Shown here: positions 1-5,898 of the stretch, one piece after another
Layout of the letters: each line of letters begins with the position of its first letter
How positions within the stretch are numbered: the first letter of the stretch is position 1
Assembly: GCA_007135435.1 (NCBI GenBank)
Contig: SLIW01000043.1
Span: 1 to 7,566 of the forward strand
From: Natronomonas sp.
Lineage (GTDB): Archaea; Halobacteriota; Halobacteria; Halobacteriales; Haloarculaceae
DNA length: 7,566 nt
Direction: 5' to 3'
Translations under genes and position numbers: made by a program
Notes under the pieces: generated by a model
Databases searched by the model: none
What the model was told of the DNA's origin: nothing
What the model saw: only the letters and a program-made list of their open reading frames with translations

Positions 1-183
1 AACGGCGTCGTGCAGTGTTATATCCGAGATCCAAGCGGGAACCGTGTAGAGTTCATGTGGCCCGATGTCGATACCCTTCCGGAGACCATCGCAACCCATG
101 TCGATCACGTCGAGGCTGAAGCGCCGACAGCGGAACCTGCCGGAGCCACCATCGCTCCAAACGTCACCGTCTATCAGGAGTGA
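1..183 (+). CDS. VOC/glyoxalase-family protein, C-terminal 60 residues (5'-truncated)
   Basis: Frame 1 is open from the first base to TGA at 181-183 and gives 60 residues of a C-terminus. It contains the segment CYIRDPSGNRVEFMWPD. This is the usual last beta-strand of the vicinal oxygen chelate fold (glyoxalase I, ring-cleaving dioxygenases, fosfomycin resistance proteins), in which the Glu after NRV commonly ligates the metal. A tail of about 35 residues rich in Ala, Glu and Thr follows and looks like a disordered acidic extension typical of haloarchaea. The substrate cannot be deduced because the N-terminal half lies outside the window. Base composition is less GC-rich than most neighbours, resembling the SnoaL-like gene at 4480-4971. 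The gene converges on the response regulator at 447-1091. The family call is fairly sure; any specific function is not. Confidence 0.8.
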   Translation, partial: NGVVQCYIRDPSGNRVEFMWPDVDTLPETIATHVDHVEAEAPTAEPAGATIAPNVTVYQE

Positions 184-190
184 TCTCACA

Positions 191-245
191 GGTATACGGG
201 TTTGGTACCTCGCATACCGGTTCCGATACCTCGTATACCCGTTCG
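191..245. repeat. Tandem degenerate 21-bp repeat with paired GTATAC words
   Basis: Positions 204-224 and 225-245 are two adjacent 21-bp copies that agree at 17 of 21 positions by eye. Their shared core is TACCTCG followed by ATACC and GTTC. A partial third copy containing GTATACGGGTT lies just upstream at 192-203. GTATAC occurs at 192-197 and 233-238. With flanking bases these could pair into a stem of about 10 bp (one G-U) enclosing the intervening repeat. The tract starts 8 bases after the VOC stop codon, so it may be a 3' RNA structure or transcription end for that gene. A protein-binding site is the alternative. The role is inferred. Confidence 0.5.
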
Positions 246-322
246 ATGTATCAACGATCAATATCACTGCCCCGTCCGTACCGTGCTGCGTAGATGCTCC
301 GGGTCGGTCACGGCGAAGTCAT

Positions 323-334
323 TGTACCGGTACA
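323..334. repeat. Perfect 12-bp palindrome TGTACCGGTACA
   Basis: The 12 bases are identical to their reverse complement and the symmetry breaks at the next pair. The site lies in the gene-free stretch between the convergent VOC and response-regulator genes, where a promoter is not expected. It is long enough to be a dimeric protein-binding site, but a chance palindrome cannot be excluded. Apart from this site and the 191-245 repeats I see nothing in the 184-446 stretch. Confidence 0.35.
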
Positions 335-446
335 CTGCTCTCGTGGAAATGACGAACACGTACGCCGATCGCTATCGCGGCCGATGGATGGGTGCCGAGG
401 TGGGAAGGCCCCGTACGATCAGTCCCCCGTGATCAATCACCGGAGA

Positions 447-1091
447 TCAGTCGCCGGTCGTCGTCTCGTCCATCCCGACGGGGCCGCTCGCGGCGGCCGG
501 CTCGAACTCGACGGTCGGGTCCGCCGGGCGGACGGGGGAGGCTGGGGGCTGCGGACGGGCCACGGCGTCGGCGACGGCGATCGCCAGCCGCCGGAACTGG
601 TCCACGCCCGGCGACTTCCGGACGTACGCGGTGGCGCCGGCGTCGGCGGCGCGGTCGACGACGGACGCCTCGTCGTGGCTGGTGAAGAGGACGAAGGGAA
701 TCTCGGGGTAGGCGTCGCGGACCACCTCGCAGAGCTCCAGGCCGTCGCGTCCGAGCATCTGGAGGTCGCTGACGACGCAGTCGACGGGTTCGGCCTCGAT
801 CCAGGCGAGGACGTCCGCGGGGTCGGCGACGCTCCGGATGGTGAGGTCGGACGCGATGCGCTCGAGCCAGGTGGCCGTCAGCACGCGCTGGGTCCGCTCG
901 TCGTCCACGTGCAGGACACGTATCGGCAGCGACCCCGGGGGTGCCGGATCGCCGAGCGGTACCTCGGCCAGACCGGGAGCGTCGTTGGCGCCCGCCCCGC
1001 TCGGCGAGGAGTCGGGCGGTGAGCTGTGCGAGGACGGCGACCACCCCCCGTGGCTGTCCGTCGTGTTCGAGGTCGACAGTTCGTGTTCCAT
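447..1091 (-). CDS. Single-domain (CheY-like) response regulator
   Basis: The 214-residue product carries one receiver domain at about residues 56-178. Its landmarks are all present: the acidic pair D63-D64 in RVLHVDDE, phosphoacceptor D109 in VVSDLQML, the switch Thr T137 in FVLFTSHD, and K159 in YVRKSP. It should therefore take phosphate from a histidine kinase. No output domain follows; the last 35 residues are Pro-, Ala- and acid-rich. Residues 1-55 are a Ser/Pro/Gly-rich acidic segment that looks disordered. The ATG at 1091 is the only Met upstream of the receiver, so that extension is probably real. Haloarchaea encode many such stand-alone receivers, often acting with multi-sensor kinases or HalX/bat-type regulators, but no kinase is adjacent here. 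The gene is divergent from tnaA at 637 bp, which does not by itself link the two. Confidence 0.9.
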   Translation of the reverse strand: MEHELSTSNTTDSHGGWSPSSHSSPPDSSPSGAGANDAPGLAEVPLGDPAPPGSLPIRVLHVDDERTQRVLTATWLERIASDLTIRSVADPADVLAWIEAEPVDCVVSDLQMLGRDGLELCEVVRDAYPEIPFVLFTSHDEASVVDRAADAGATAYVRKSPGVDQFRRLAIAVADAVARPQPPASPVRPADPTVEFEPAAASGPVGMDETTTGD

Positions 1092-1141
1092 GATCCCACC
1101 CCAAGGCGTTCCTGGGTGCCCGGTCCTTCCCCGGACGTGGC

Positions 1142-1150
1142 CTAATAGGC
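1142..1150 (-). promoter_or_regulatory. Possible TATA element of the response-regulator gene
   Basis: Read on the minus strand this is CCTATTAGG, an AT-rich island in very GC-rich DNA, about 50 bases upstream of the regulator's ATG. With the usual archaeal TATA-to-start distance of 25-30 bases, transcription would begin near 1118-1120 and give a leader of roughly 25-30 bases. The call rests on composition and position only. Confidence 0.35.
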
Positions 1151-1486
1151 GTGGAATCGTGCATACGGTTCACGATCGTTTTCGCGCGTTCGAAACGGAC
1201 CTCCGGTCCAGTGAGCCCGCCAAACGGGCCGCTCCGGGAGCCACGGCCGATCGGGCCGACAAGATGGTCGCCTCGGCCCGTCTGTGGACCGTTTTCAGGC
1301 ACTGATAACGCCCGTGACGAGCCGTTTTTCGGGCAGATGATCGTTTACGTCGTGTCGGTGGGGTCGGGTTTCTCTCCGTCGGACAAGATTGGCTCGAGGG
1401 CTCGTTCCGGTCCGACTGGGCTGATGGCCCGGGGTTAGAGAGCCGGGCGACTGGAGACCGGTGGACTGATGACCTGAAGGGATGGT

Positions 1487-1529
1487 GGACTGGTGAGGTC
1501 GCGGACTGGTGAGGTCGCGGACTGGTGAG
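1487..1529. repeat. Tandem 16-bp repeat, about 2.7 copies (GGACTGGTGAGGTCGC)
   Basis: Copies occupy 1487-1502, 1503-1518 and a partial third at 1519-1529, with no mismatch. The preceding 40 bases hold decayed relatives of the same words (GTGGACTGATGACC, GATGGTGGACTGG), and the following bases continue with CTGGGCTGGCGGGCTGG. The period is not a multiple of three and the tract lies outside any gene. It resembles the GGAC-based tracts at about 3936-4015 and 5899-5963 in flavour but not in exact sequence. It may have arisen by replication slippage, or it may be a regulatory or recombination element. Confidence 0.75.
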
Positions 1530-1695
1530 TTGCTGGGCTGGCGGGCTGGCGTGGGCCCGGTCGACACTGTCCGCCCGTCTCGGCTGGCCATCGACTGGGG
1601 ACGCCATCGGCCGGATCCTCGGAGCGACCCACCCGACCGTCGGATCGGTGCCCCGAGGCACAGACCCGTCCGTTCGTGTACCGACTGCCGCACAG

Positions 1696-1704
1696 AGGTT
1701 TTTC
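1696..1704 (+). promoter_or_regulatory. Possible T-rich basal promoter element of tnaA
   Basis: The GGTTTTTC stretch is centred about 28 bases before the tnaA ATG and is the only T-run in the surrounding GC-rich sequence. That spacing would put the transcription start at or next to the ATG, as in leaderless haloarchaeal transcripts. It is not a good match to a canonical TATA box, and no clear Shine-Dalgarno sequence is seen. Confidence 0.3.
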
Positions 1705-1728
1705 ACGCCGCCTGCCGGAGCGACGCGT

Positions 1729-3099
1729 ATGCGGAGCTACAGGGCGAAGGTCGTCGAGCCGATCACCCTCCCGGACCGGGACCGTCGGGAGGCCGCGCTC
1801 GCGGCCGCCGGCTACAACGTCTTCAACCTCGACTCCGGGGACGTCTACGTCGACCTGCTGACCGACAGCGGCACCGGGGCGATGAGCCACGAGCAGTGGG
1901 CGGCCCTCCAGCGCGGCGACGAGTCCTACGCGGGCAGTCGCTCCTTCGCCCGCCTGGAGGAGGCCGTCCGGGAGGTCATGGGCTTCGAGCACGTCGTCCC
2001 CGCCCACCAGGGCCGCGGCGCCGAGAACCTCCTCTACGGCGCGCTCCTCGAGGAGGGCGACGTCGTCCCGAACAACACCCACTTCGACACCACGCGGGCC
2101 CACGTCGCCAACCAGGGCGCCGACCCGGTGGACTGTCCGCTCCAGGTCGCGCTCGACCCCGCCGGCGATCCCGATCGGCCGTTCAAGGGGAACATGGACC
2201 TCGACCGCCTGGAGGCCGTCGTCGACGAGGTCGGCGCCGGGGCGGTCCCGGTGATCGTCCTCACGATCACGAACAACTCGATGGCTGGCCAGCCTGTCAG
2301 CGTCGAGAACACGCGGGCGGTCGCCGAGTTCGCCGCGGAGATCGACGCCACGCTCGTCGTCGACGCCTGCCGGTTCGCGGAGAACGCCGCCTTCGTCGCG
2401 GACCGCGAGGCGGCGCTCGACGACGCGAGCGTCGCCGAGATCGTCCGCGAGCAGCTCTCGTACGCGGATGCCGTGATCATGAGCGGCAAGAAGGACGCGC
2501 TCGTCAACGTCGGCGGCTTCGTCGCCTGCCGCGACGAGGCGCTGTTCGAGGCGGTCAAACAGCGGGCCATCCTCTACGAGGGCTTCCCCACCTACGGCGG
2601 GATGGCCGGTCGGGACCTCGAGGCCATGGCGGTCGGGCTCCGCGAGGCCGTCGCGGAGCGGTACGTCGAAGGGCGTCTGGCGAGCGTCGCCGAGCTCGGC
2701 GAGCGGCTCGCCGACGCAGGCGTGCCGGTCTACCGGCCGTTCGGCGGCCACGCCGTCTACGTGGACGCCGAGCGGTTCCTCCCCCACGTCGAACCCGAGG
2801 CGTTCCCCGGGCAGGCGCTCGTCTGCGCCGCCTACCTCGAGGGTGCGGTCCGGTGTGTCGAGCTGGGCAGCTTCGCCTTCCCAGGGGCCGACCGGCCGGA
2901 ACTCGTCCGCCTGGCCCTCCCGCGGCGGACCTACGGACGCGAGCACCTCGAGCACGTCGCCGAGACGTTCGCGGCCGTCCACGGCCGACGCGAGGAGCTG
3001 GGCGGGCTCGACGTCGTCGACGAGCCCCCGAACCCCGAGCTCAGGCACTTCTCCGCCGAGCTCGAACCCAGGGAGCCGCTCGTCTCCGCGGCCGACTGA
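1729..3099 (+). CDS. tnaA: Tryptophanase (PLP-dependent tryptophan indole-lyase)
   Basis: The 456-residue cytoplasmic enzyme converts L-tryptophan to indole, pyruvate and ammonia with pyridoxal phosphate. It aligns along its length with E. coli TnaA (471 residues): LLTDSGTGAM (43-52), GDESYAGSRS with the active-site Tyr Y67, AHQGRGAE (92-99), QPVSVENTRAV, DACRFAENA with cofactor-binding D212 and R215, the PLP-Schiff-base lysine K255 in MSGKKDALV, EGFPTYGG and RHFSAELEP. Residues that separate it from tyrosine phenol-lyase are of the tryptophanase kind: D120 (HFDTT; Thr in the phenol-lyase), L379 where the phenol-lyase has a substrate-binding Arg, and H440 (Phe in the phenol-lyase). The ATG at 1729 is preferred because homology begins there; the open frame upstream has non-coding composition. 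No tna leader peptide or tryptophan permease is adjacent. It converges on the phosphoesterase gene. Confidence 0.93.
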   Translation: MRSYRAKVVEPITLPDRDRREAALAAAGYNVFNLDSGDVYVDLLTDSGTGAMSHEQWAALQRGDESYAGSRSFARLEEAVREVMGFEHVVPAHQGRGAENLLYGALLEEGDVVPNNTHFDTTRAHVANQGADPVDCPLQVALDPAGDPDRPFKGNMDLDRLEAVVDEVGAGAVPVIVLTITNNSMAGQPVSVENTRAVAEFAAEIDATLVVDACRFAENAAFVADREAALDDASVAEIVREQLSYADAVIMSGKKDALVNVGGFVACRDEALFEAVKQRAILYEGFPTYGGMAGRDLEAMAVGLREAVAERYVEGRLASVAELGERLADAGVPVYRPFGGHAVYVDAERFLPHVEPEAFPGQALVCAAYLEGAVRCVELGSFAFPGADRPELVRLALPRRTYGREHLEHVAETFAAVHGRREELGGLDVVDEPPNPELRHFSAELEPREPLVSAAD

Positions 3100-3179
3100 G
3101 GTATCGGTAGGTTCCGGCGAGTGGATCCAGCCGACGTGAACCTCGCGACGCAGGAGGCCAGGAGAAGCTGCGCATTTCC

Positions 3180-3192
3180 CCGGCTGGGCCGG
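3180..3192. terminator. Weak hairpin between convergent tnaA and phosphoesterase genes
   Basis: CCGGC at 3180-3184 and GCCGG at 3188-3192 form perfect 5-bp arms around a 3-base loop. The hairpin abuts the phosphoesterase stop codon, in the 94-bp gap where both convergent transcripts must end. There is no T-run after it on either strand, so it is at best a candidate, and GC-rich DNA makes such arms by chance. Confidence 0.2.
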
Positions 3193-3193
3193 C

Positions 3194-3850
3194 CTACCGC
3201 CCCTTCCGCAGCCTCGAGCCCGTCTCCTCCGGGAGGCCGGCCTCCTCGATGGCCGTGACCACGGCCGAGACGTCGTAGTCGACGCGGCGTTCCTCGACGG
3301 TCGGGCCGGCGAGGTCGACGACCGCGTACGCGGCGCGGGGGTCGCCGTCGCGGGGCTGGCCGACGCTCCCCGGGTTCATGACGACCCGGCCGTCGAACGT
3401 CTCGTGCGCCTGCACGTGGGTGTGGCCCATCACGAGCACGTCCTCGGCGTCGAGCAGCCGCTCGGAGAACAGCGCCGGGTAGGTGTAGCGGTCCGGGTCC
3501 TCGGGGTGGCCGTGGACCACCTTCACCCGATCGTCGAAGCAGTGGCGGACGTTCGGGAGCCCGCGGAGCCACGTCAGGTCGTCGTCGAGCACCTCCTGGG
3601 CGTGGCGGACCCCCGCGTCGGCCATGCGATTGCCTGCGAAACCGGTCCCGGTGACGACCGCCCGGTCGTGGTTGCCCATCACCGTCCCGATGCCTCGCTC
3701 CCGGAGGGCCTCGACGCACGCGCCGGGCCACGGGTTGTAGCCGACCACGTCGCCGGCACAGATCACCGCGTCGACGGCTGGCATGTCCTCGAACACCGCC
3801 CGGAGGGCGACCAGGTTCGCGTGGACGTCCGCGATGACCCCGACTCGCAT
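3194..3850 (-). CDS. YfcE/MJ0936-type metallophosphoesterase
   Basis: The 218-residue protein contains the full calcineurin-like metallophosphoesterase motif series in order: D8 and H10 in IADVHAN, D34 in CAGDVVGY, N60-H61-D62 in MGNHD, H113 in VVHGHP, and H143-x-H145 in MGHTHV. NPGSVGQPRDGDPRAAY at about 159-175 is characteristic of the YfcE / MJ0936 branch (Metallophos_2). These residues bind two metal ions and hydrolyse phosphodiester or phosphomonoester bonds in the cytoplasm. Length fits a single-domain member and no signal peptide or membrane segment is visible. The natural substrate is unknown for most of this group. The ATG at 3850 places the first motif at residues 5-10, as expected. 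The gene converges on tnaA and is separated from the next upstream minus-strand gene by 214 bp with repeats, so it is probably transcribed alone. Confidence 0.93.
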   Translation of the reverse strand: MRVGVIADVHANLVALRAVFEDMPAVDAVICAGDVVGYNPWPGACVEALRERGIGTVMGNHDRAVVTGTGFAGNRMADAGVRHAQEVLDDDLTWLRGLPNVRHCFDDRVKVVHGHPEDPDRYTYPALFSERLLDAEDVLVMGHTHVQAHETFDGRVVMNPGSVGQPRDGDPRAAYAVVDLAGPTVEERRVDYDVSAVVTAIEEAGLPEETGSRLRKGR

Positions 3851-3935
3851 CGCCCCTCGGTAGGGACGGGGGCGGCTAAGGCGTGGCGGTCGGGGACGGG
3901 ACGACCGGGACTCGCGGCACCGCTTCAGGCCATGG

Positions 3936-4015
3936 GACGCAGGACCCCGGACTCAGGACTTTGGACCCCAGACCCAGGACTGGACCCTGGACCCAGGACT
4001 CGGGACCCTGGACCC
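3936..4015. repeat. Degenerate GGACCC/AGGACT low-complexity tract
   Basis: About 80 bases consist of irregularly repeated words: AGGACCCCGGACTCAGGACT, then TTGGACCCCAGACCCAGGAC, then TGGACCCTGGACCCAGGACT, then CGGGACCCTGGACCC. The 11-12 bp word TGGACCC(A/T)GGAC recurs with small variations. The reading in any frame is Pro/Asp/Gly or Arg/Thr/Gln rubbish, and the tract lies between the phosphoesterase start and the orphan small gene, so I read it as non-coding. It is upstream of the phosphoesterase and could influence its promoter, but no defined regulator site is recognised. Confidence 0.7.
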
Positions 4016-4064
4016 GCCTGCGACACGATGGGCGATCGCCTTCACCATCGCGGTCGCGCCCGAC

Positions 4065-4256
4065 CTACATCCGCGAGGCTTCCTTGGCGTCCTCGGCGTG
4101 CTCGAGCGCGAACGTCAGCTGCTCGCGGTGGAGCCGCTCCAGCTCGTCGGCGTTCGCCTCGGTCAGCTGCGTCGTGACCTCGATACCGGGTAGCTTCGTG
4201 GTCATCCTGTTCCCGCCGTCGAGTAGCTCCCCGAGGTCGACGTCGAAGTCTCCCAT
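4065..4256 (-). CDS. Acidic 63-residue protein of unknown function
   Basis: I do not recognise this product. The frame from the ATG at 4256 to TAG encodes 63 residues rich in Asp and Glu. It starts MGDFDVDLGELLDGG and continues into a probable amphipathic helix with a Glu/Leu/His pattern (TEANADELERLHREQLTFAL, about residues 32-51). The competing minus-strand frame over the same DNA is Arg-rich, which argues that the acidic frame is the one translated in a halophile. No Cys, signal peptide or membrane segment is present. A Met at residue 18 is an alternative start. On the minus strand GGAGG lies only 3 bases before the first ATG, too close for a standard ribosome-binding site, while the AT-leaning GGCTAAG near 4281-4288 is at TATA distance for a leaderless start. 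It could be a small regulatory or scaffold protein; a chance open frame remains possible. Confidence 0.5.
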   Translation of the reverse strand: MGDFDVDLGELLDGGNRMTTKLPGIEVTTQLTEANADELERLHREQLTFALEHAEDAKEASRM

Positions 4257-4479
4257 CGACCTCCACGACGGTCGCCCTGGACTTAGCCGTTGGTGGTCTC
4301 GGGCGCTAGGATTGCTTCAAATTTCCGTTTGCGGGTTCATCACTTCTTCAATGGGCAGACAGCACCAATTCCTGACGGAAACAGCGTACAAGAGATAGCG
4401 TGTCTATTTATCATAGATGACCGGGATCAAGACATCGGTCGTCGGCGCACCTGGAGGATAGGGGACCGAACGCAGCCAG

Positions 4480-4971
4480 CTACCAGTCGAGTTCTCCCGG
4501 TACGCCCTCGAAAAACGGTTGCTCTACCCAACCTTGATCGAATGGCGTTGCATAGGCGAAGTCGAACGTATATTTCGAGATCTTCCAGTCGTCGTCCACC
4601 CGTCTGAAGTCGATTTCGTAAGTGCCCTGCATCCAGACCGCTTCACCGTCACCAGTGATCGAGGGGATTTCTGCATACCATTTGCCGGTGGCCTCGTCGC
4701 CATCGACATCGATGACCGGATTGGAGCGCATATGTCTGGTGAAAAATAGTTCCTCGTCCCAGATCTCCCTGGCCACCTCCTTGAAGGCGTCTTTTCCTTC
4801 GGTTCTCCCCAGCGGACCTGCGTCGTAGATAACATCGTCAGTACAAAAGGTATCGATGACGTCGTCTGAATCCACCCGTTCGTCGGTGAGGTAATCCCAC
4901 TCGTAGACGAGTTCCTTGATCGCGTCCTTGTCCAGTAACTCCTGTACTTCGGTGGGAACTGTATCTGCCAT
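4480..4971 (-). CDS. SnoaL/NTF2-like protein (nuclear transport factor 2 family)
   Basis: The 163-residue product has the layout of the SnoaL_4-type alpha+beta barrel, the fold of polyketide cyclases, scytalone dehydratase and bile-acid 7-alpha-dehydratase. It has an N-terminal helix with the DKDAIKELVYEWDYLTDE pattern (14-31), the DVIDTFCTDDVIYDAGPLG segment (37-55), TRHMRSNPVIDVDGDEATGKWYAE with H80 at the usual pocket-histidine place (78-101), then strands WMQGTYEIDFRRVDDDWKISKYTFDF (113-138). Y49, H80 and Asp residues in the first helix could form a dehydratase- or isomerase-like pocket, but many family members are only binding proteins. A strong Shine-Dalgarno sequence supports the ATG at 4971. 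The gene and its flanks are visibly less GC-rich than neighbouring genes, suggesting later acquisition. It stands alone: the next genes on this strand are over 200 bp away on each side. Confidence 0.87.
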   Translation of the reverse strand: MADTVPTEVQELLDKDAIKELVYEWDYLTDERVDSDDVIDTFCTDDVIYDAGPLGRTEGKDAFKEVAREIWDEELFFTRHMRSNPVIDVDGDEATGKWYAEIPSITGDGEAVWMQGTYEIDFRRVDDDWKISKYTFDFAYATPFDQGWVEQPFFEGVPGELDW

Positions 4972-4981
4972 CAGGGGTCAC

Positions 4982-4986
4982 CCTCC
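4982..4986 (-). promoter_or_regulatory. Shine-Dalgarno GGAGG before the SnoaL-like gene
   Basis: On the minus strand GGAAGGAGGG precedes the ATG at 4971 with about 9-10 bases between. This fixes the start and implies a transcript with a 5' leader, in contrast to the leaderless look of neighbouring purO and the CCPF gene. I could not identify a convincing TATA box for it; CACTATGG (minus strand) near 5010-5017 is the closest AT-rich candidate. Confidence 0.6.
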
Positions 4987-5193
4987 TTCCACTTTGGAAA
5001 CCATCCCCATAGTGTCATCGTCTGAAGATTCCGCAGGTGTTGCACGGGGACTCGACGTGCTATGGAACAGTCGGTGACCGATACGCGCGCTACGTCTTGC
5101 ACGCGTCGAGAGAACTATCCAATATGAAACAGATGAGTTGGTGGAGTGCGAACCCGTACGTCCGCGGTTGACGAACCACTAGCGACGACATGT

Positions 5194-5209
5194 GCCACCG
5201 AAAGGTGGC
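5194..5209 (-). terminator. Perfect 6-bp hairpin downstream of purO
   Basis: GCCACC at 5194-5199 and GGTGGC at 5204-5209 pair perfectly around a 4-base loop that reads GAAA on the plus strand and TTTC on the minus strand. It lies 35-50 bases past the purO stop codon, where its mRNA would end or be stabilised. No T-run follows, so an intrinsic terminator is uncertain. On the plus strand GAAA would be a GNRA tetraloop, but no plus-strand gene starts or ends here. Confidence 0.35.
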
Positions 5210-5243
5210 CGGTTATATCATCAGATCGACGGCTGTGGCGCCC

Positions 5244-5867
5244 TCAGTCGCCGTTGAAGAAGCCCATCTCGTACCCCTTGCCGTCGCCCGTCCGCGCCAC
5301 GGCGGCCGAGCACACCGGGTGTTCGAACGCGAACTCGTAGACCTCGCGGGCCATCACCGTCGGCTCGTCCGCCTCGAGTGCGACCGCCTCGGGGCGGTCC
5401 TTCTCGTAGGTCGCGACGAGCGTCGGCTCCTCGACCGCGTGGACGAGGAGCGCGTCCCGCCGGACGATGCCGACGTAGGCGCCGGCATCGTCGGCAACGT
5501 CGGCATCGTCGGCGTCGTCCGATTCGCTCACCACGCCGGCGATCCGCGGCGTGTCGTAGTCGTCCTTCTCGTAGTCGAGGGCGAGCAGCGGCTCGACGAG
5601 CGCGTCCCGGGGCGGGTAGCCGAGCTCGAGCTTCTCGACGATGGGGTCGACATGCGAGCCGTTGCCCACGACCGCGTGGGTGCCGCCGTCGGCGATCCGC
5701 ACGCAGTTGTACGAGACGTAGGGGTTGTCCGTCTCGGGTGCGTCGGGCGTGGGCGCGACGGTGAGCGTCCCGTCGCGCTCGACCACGCGGCGGTCGGGGA
5801 ACGACCGCGAGGAGACGCGGTAGGCGGCGCGGTCCGGGGCGACGACGACGAAGCGGCCGACGTACAT
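5244..5867 (-). CDS. purO: Archaeal IMP cyclohydrolase PurO
   Basis: The 207-residue product matches the archaeal PurO family. It opens [27 protein letters not shown], then has [11 protein letters not shown] (48-58), [26 protein letters not shown] (65-90), [20 protein letters not shown] (94-113) and a C-terminal [22 protein letters not shown]. PurO closes the ring of FAICAR to give IMP, the last step of de novo purine synthesis, replacing the bacterial PurH cyclohydrolase domain. The ATG at 5867 is chosen because the conserved MYVGRF is the true family N-terminus; the frame is open further upstream but runs through low-complexity Pro/Arg sequence. Odd feature: residues 117-128 are four repeats of an Asp-Asp-Ala-like triplet, an acidic insertion between family blocks. 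The CCPF gene lies 133 bp upstream on the same strand, a gap filled with 11-bp repeats, so co-transcription is possible but not needed. Confidence 0.94.
   Translation of the reverse strand: MYVGRFVVVAPDRAAYRVSSRSFPDRRVVERDGTLTVAPTPDAPETDNPYVSYNCVRIADGGTHAVVGNGSHVDPIVEKLELGYPPRDALVEPLLALDYEKDDYDTPRIAGVVSESDDADDADVADDAGAYVGIVRRDALLVHAVEEPTLVATYEKDRPEAVALEADEPTVMAREVYEFAFEHPVCSAAVARTGDGKGYEMGFFNGD
5484..5519. repeat. In-frame 9-bp repeat (4 copies) inside purO
   Basis: Four adjacent 9-bp units occur: GGCATCGTC, GGCAACGTC, GGCATCGTC and GGCGTCGTC. On the coding strand they give [12 protein letters not shown] (residues 117-128). The period is a multiple of three, so copy number could change without breaking the frame. 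It probably encodes a surface acidic loop. Confidence 0.85.
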
Positions 5868-5887
5868 GTGCGGGTGTGGTGGGGGTG

Positions 5888-5898
5888 GCGGTATGTCG
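5888..5898 (-). promoter_or_regulatory. Possible promoter element of purO
   Basis: On the minus strand the ACATACC word lies about 25 bases before the purO ATG, the distance for a leaderless archaeal transcript. The surrounding sequence is C-rich and the match to a TATA box is weak. The 11-bp repeats at 5899-5963 lie immediately upstream of it. Confidence 0.25.

Larger units (their letters stand above)
1092..1728. other. 637-bp gene-free region between response regulator and tnaA
   Basis: Open frames in this divergent intergenic region encode Arg/Ser/Pro-rich sequences without the acidic bias of the neighbouring proteins, so I support no gene here. It holds the likely promoters of both flanking genes and a 16-bp tandem repeat at 1487-1529. 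It also holds short inverted repeats: GGACC/GGTCC around 1198-1210, GCCCG/CGGGC at 1215-1229, and GCCCG/CGGGC at 1310-1334. These hairpins have 5-bp arms and could be chance in such GC-rich DNA. The length is generous for a divergent promoter region, so an unrecognised small RNA or regulatory tract is possible but not shown. Confidence 0.5.

Noticed and set aside
221..239. Possible tRNA T-loop (GGTTCCGATACC)
   Set aside because: No acceptor stem, anticodon arm or CCA-like end could be placed around it; it is part of the 21-bp repeats.
1487..1529. Possible CRISPR array
   Set aside because: Units are contiguous 16-bp tandems without spacers, and no cas gene is present.
1170..1706. Minus-strand open frames (178 and 132 codons) in the gap before tnaA
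   Set aside because: Both are rich in Arg, Ser and Pro without acidic bias, run through the 16-bp tandem repeat and show no family motif.
1525..1728. 68-codon N-terminal extension of tnaA
   Set aside because: TnaA homology begins at about the ATG at 1729 and the upstream frame has non-coding composition starting within the repeat tract.
1435..3048. Long minus-strand open frame (537 codons) opposite tnaA
   Set aside because: It is the antisense shadow of a high-GC gene. tnaA on the plus strand has full family homology and all catalytic residues, while the antisense frame has a repetitive composition and no recognisable motif.
1509..3110. Long plus-strand open frame (533 codons) overlapping tnaA in another frame
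   Set aside because: It is extremely Arg/Gly/Pro-rich, the usual product of reading a GC-rich gene out of frame, and shows no domain.
4403..4417. TCTAT/ATAGA inverted repeat downstream of the SnoaL-like gene
   Set aside because: Arms are only 5 bp and AT-rich, so the stem would be weak; it is more than 60 bases past the stop codon and not distinguishable from chance.
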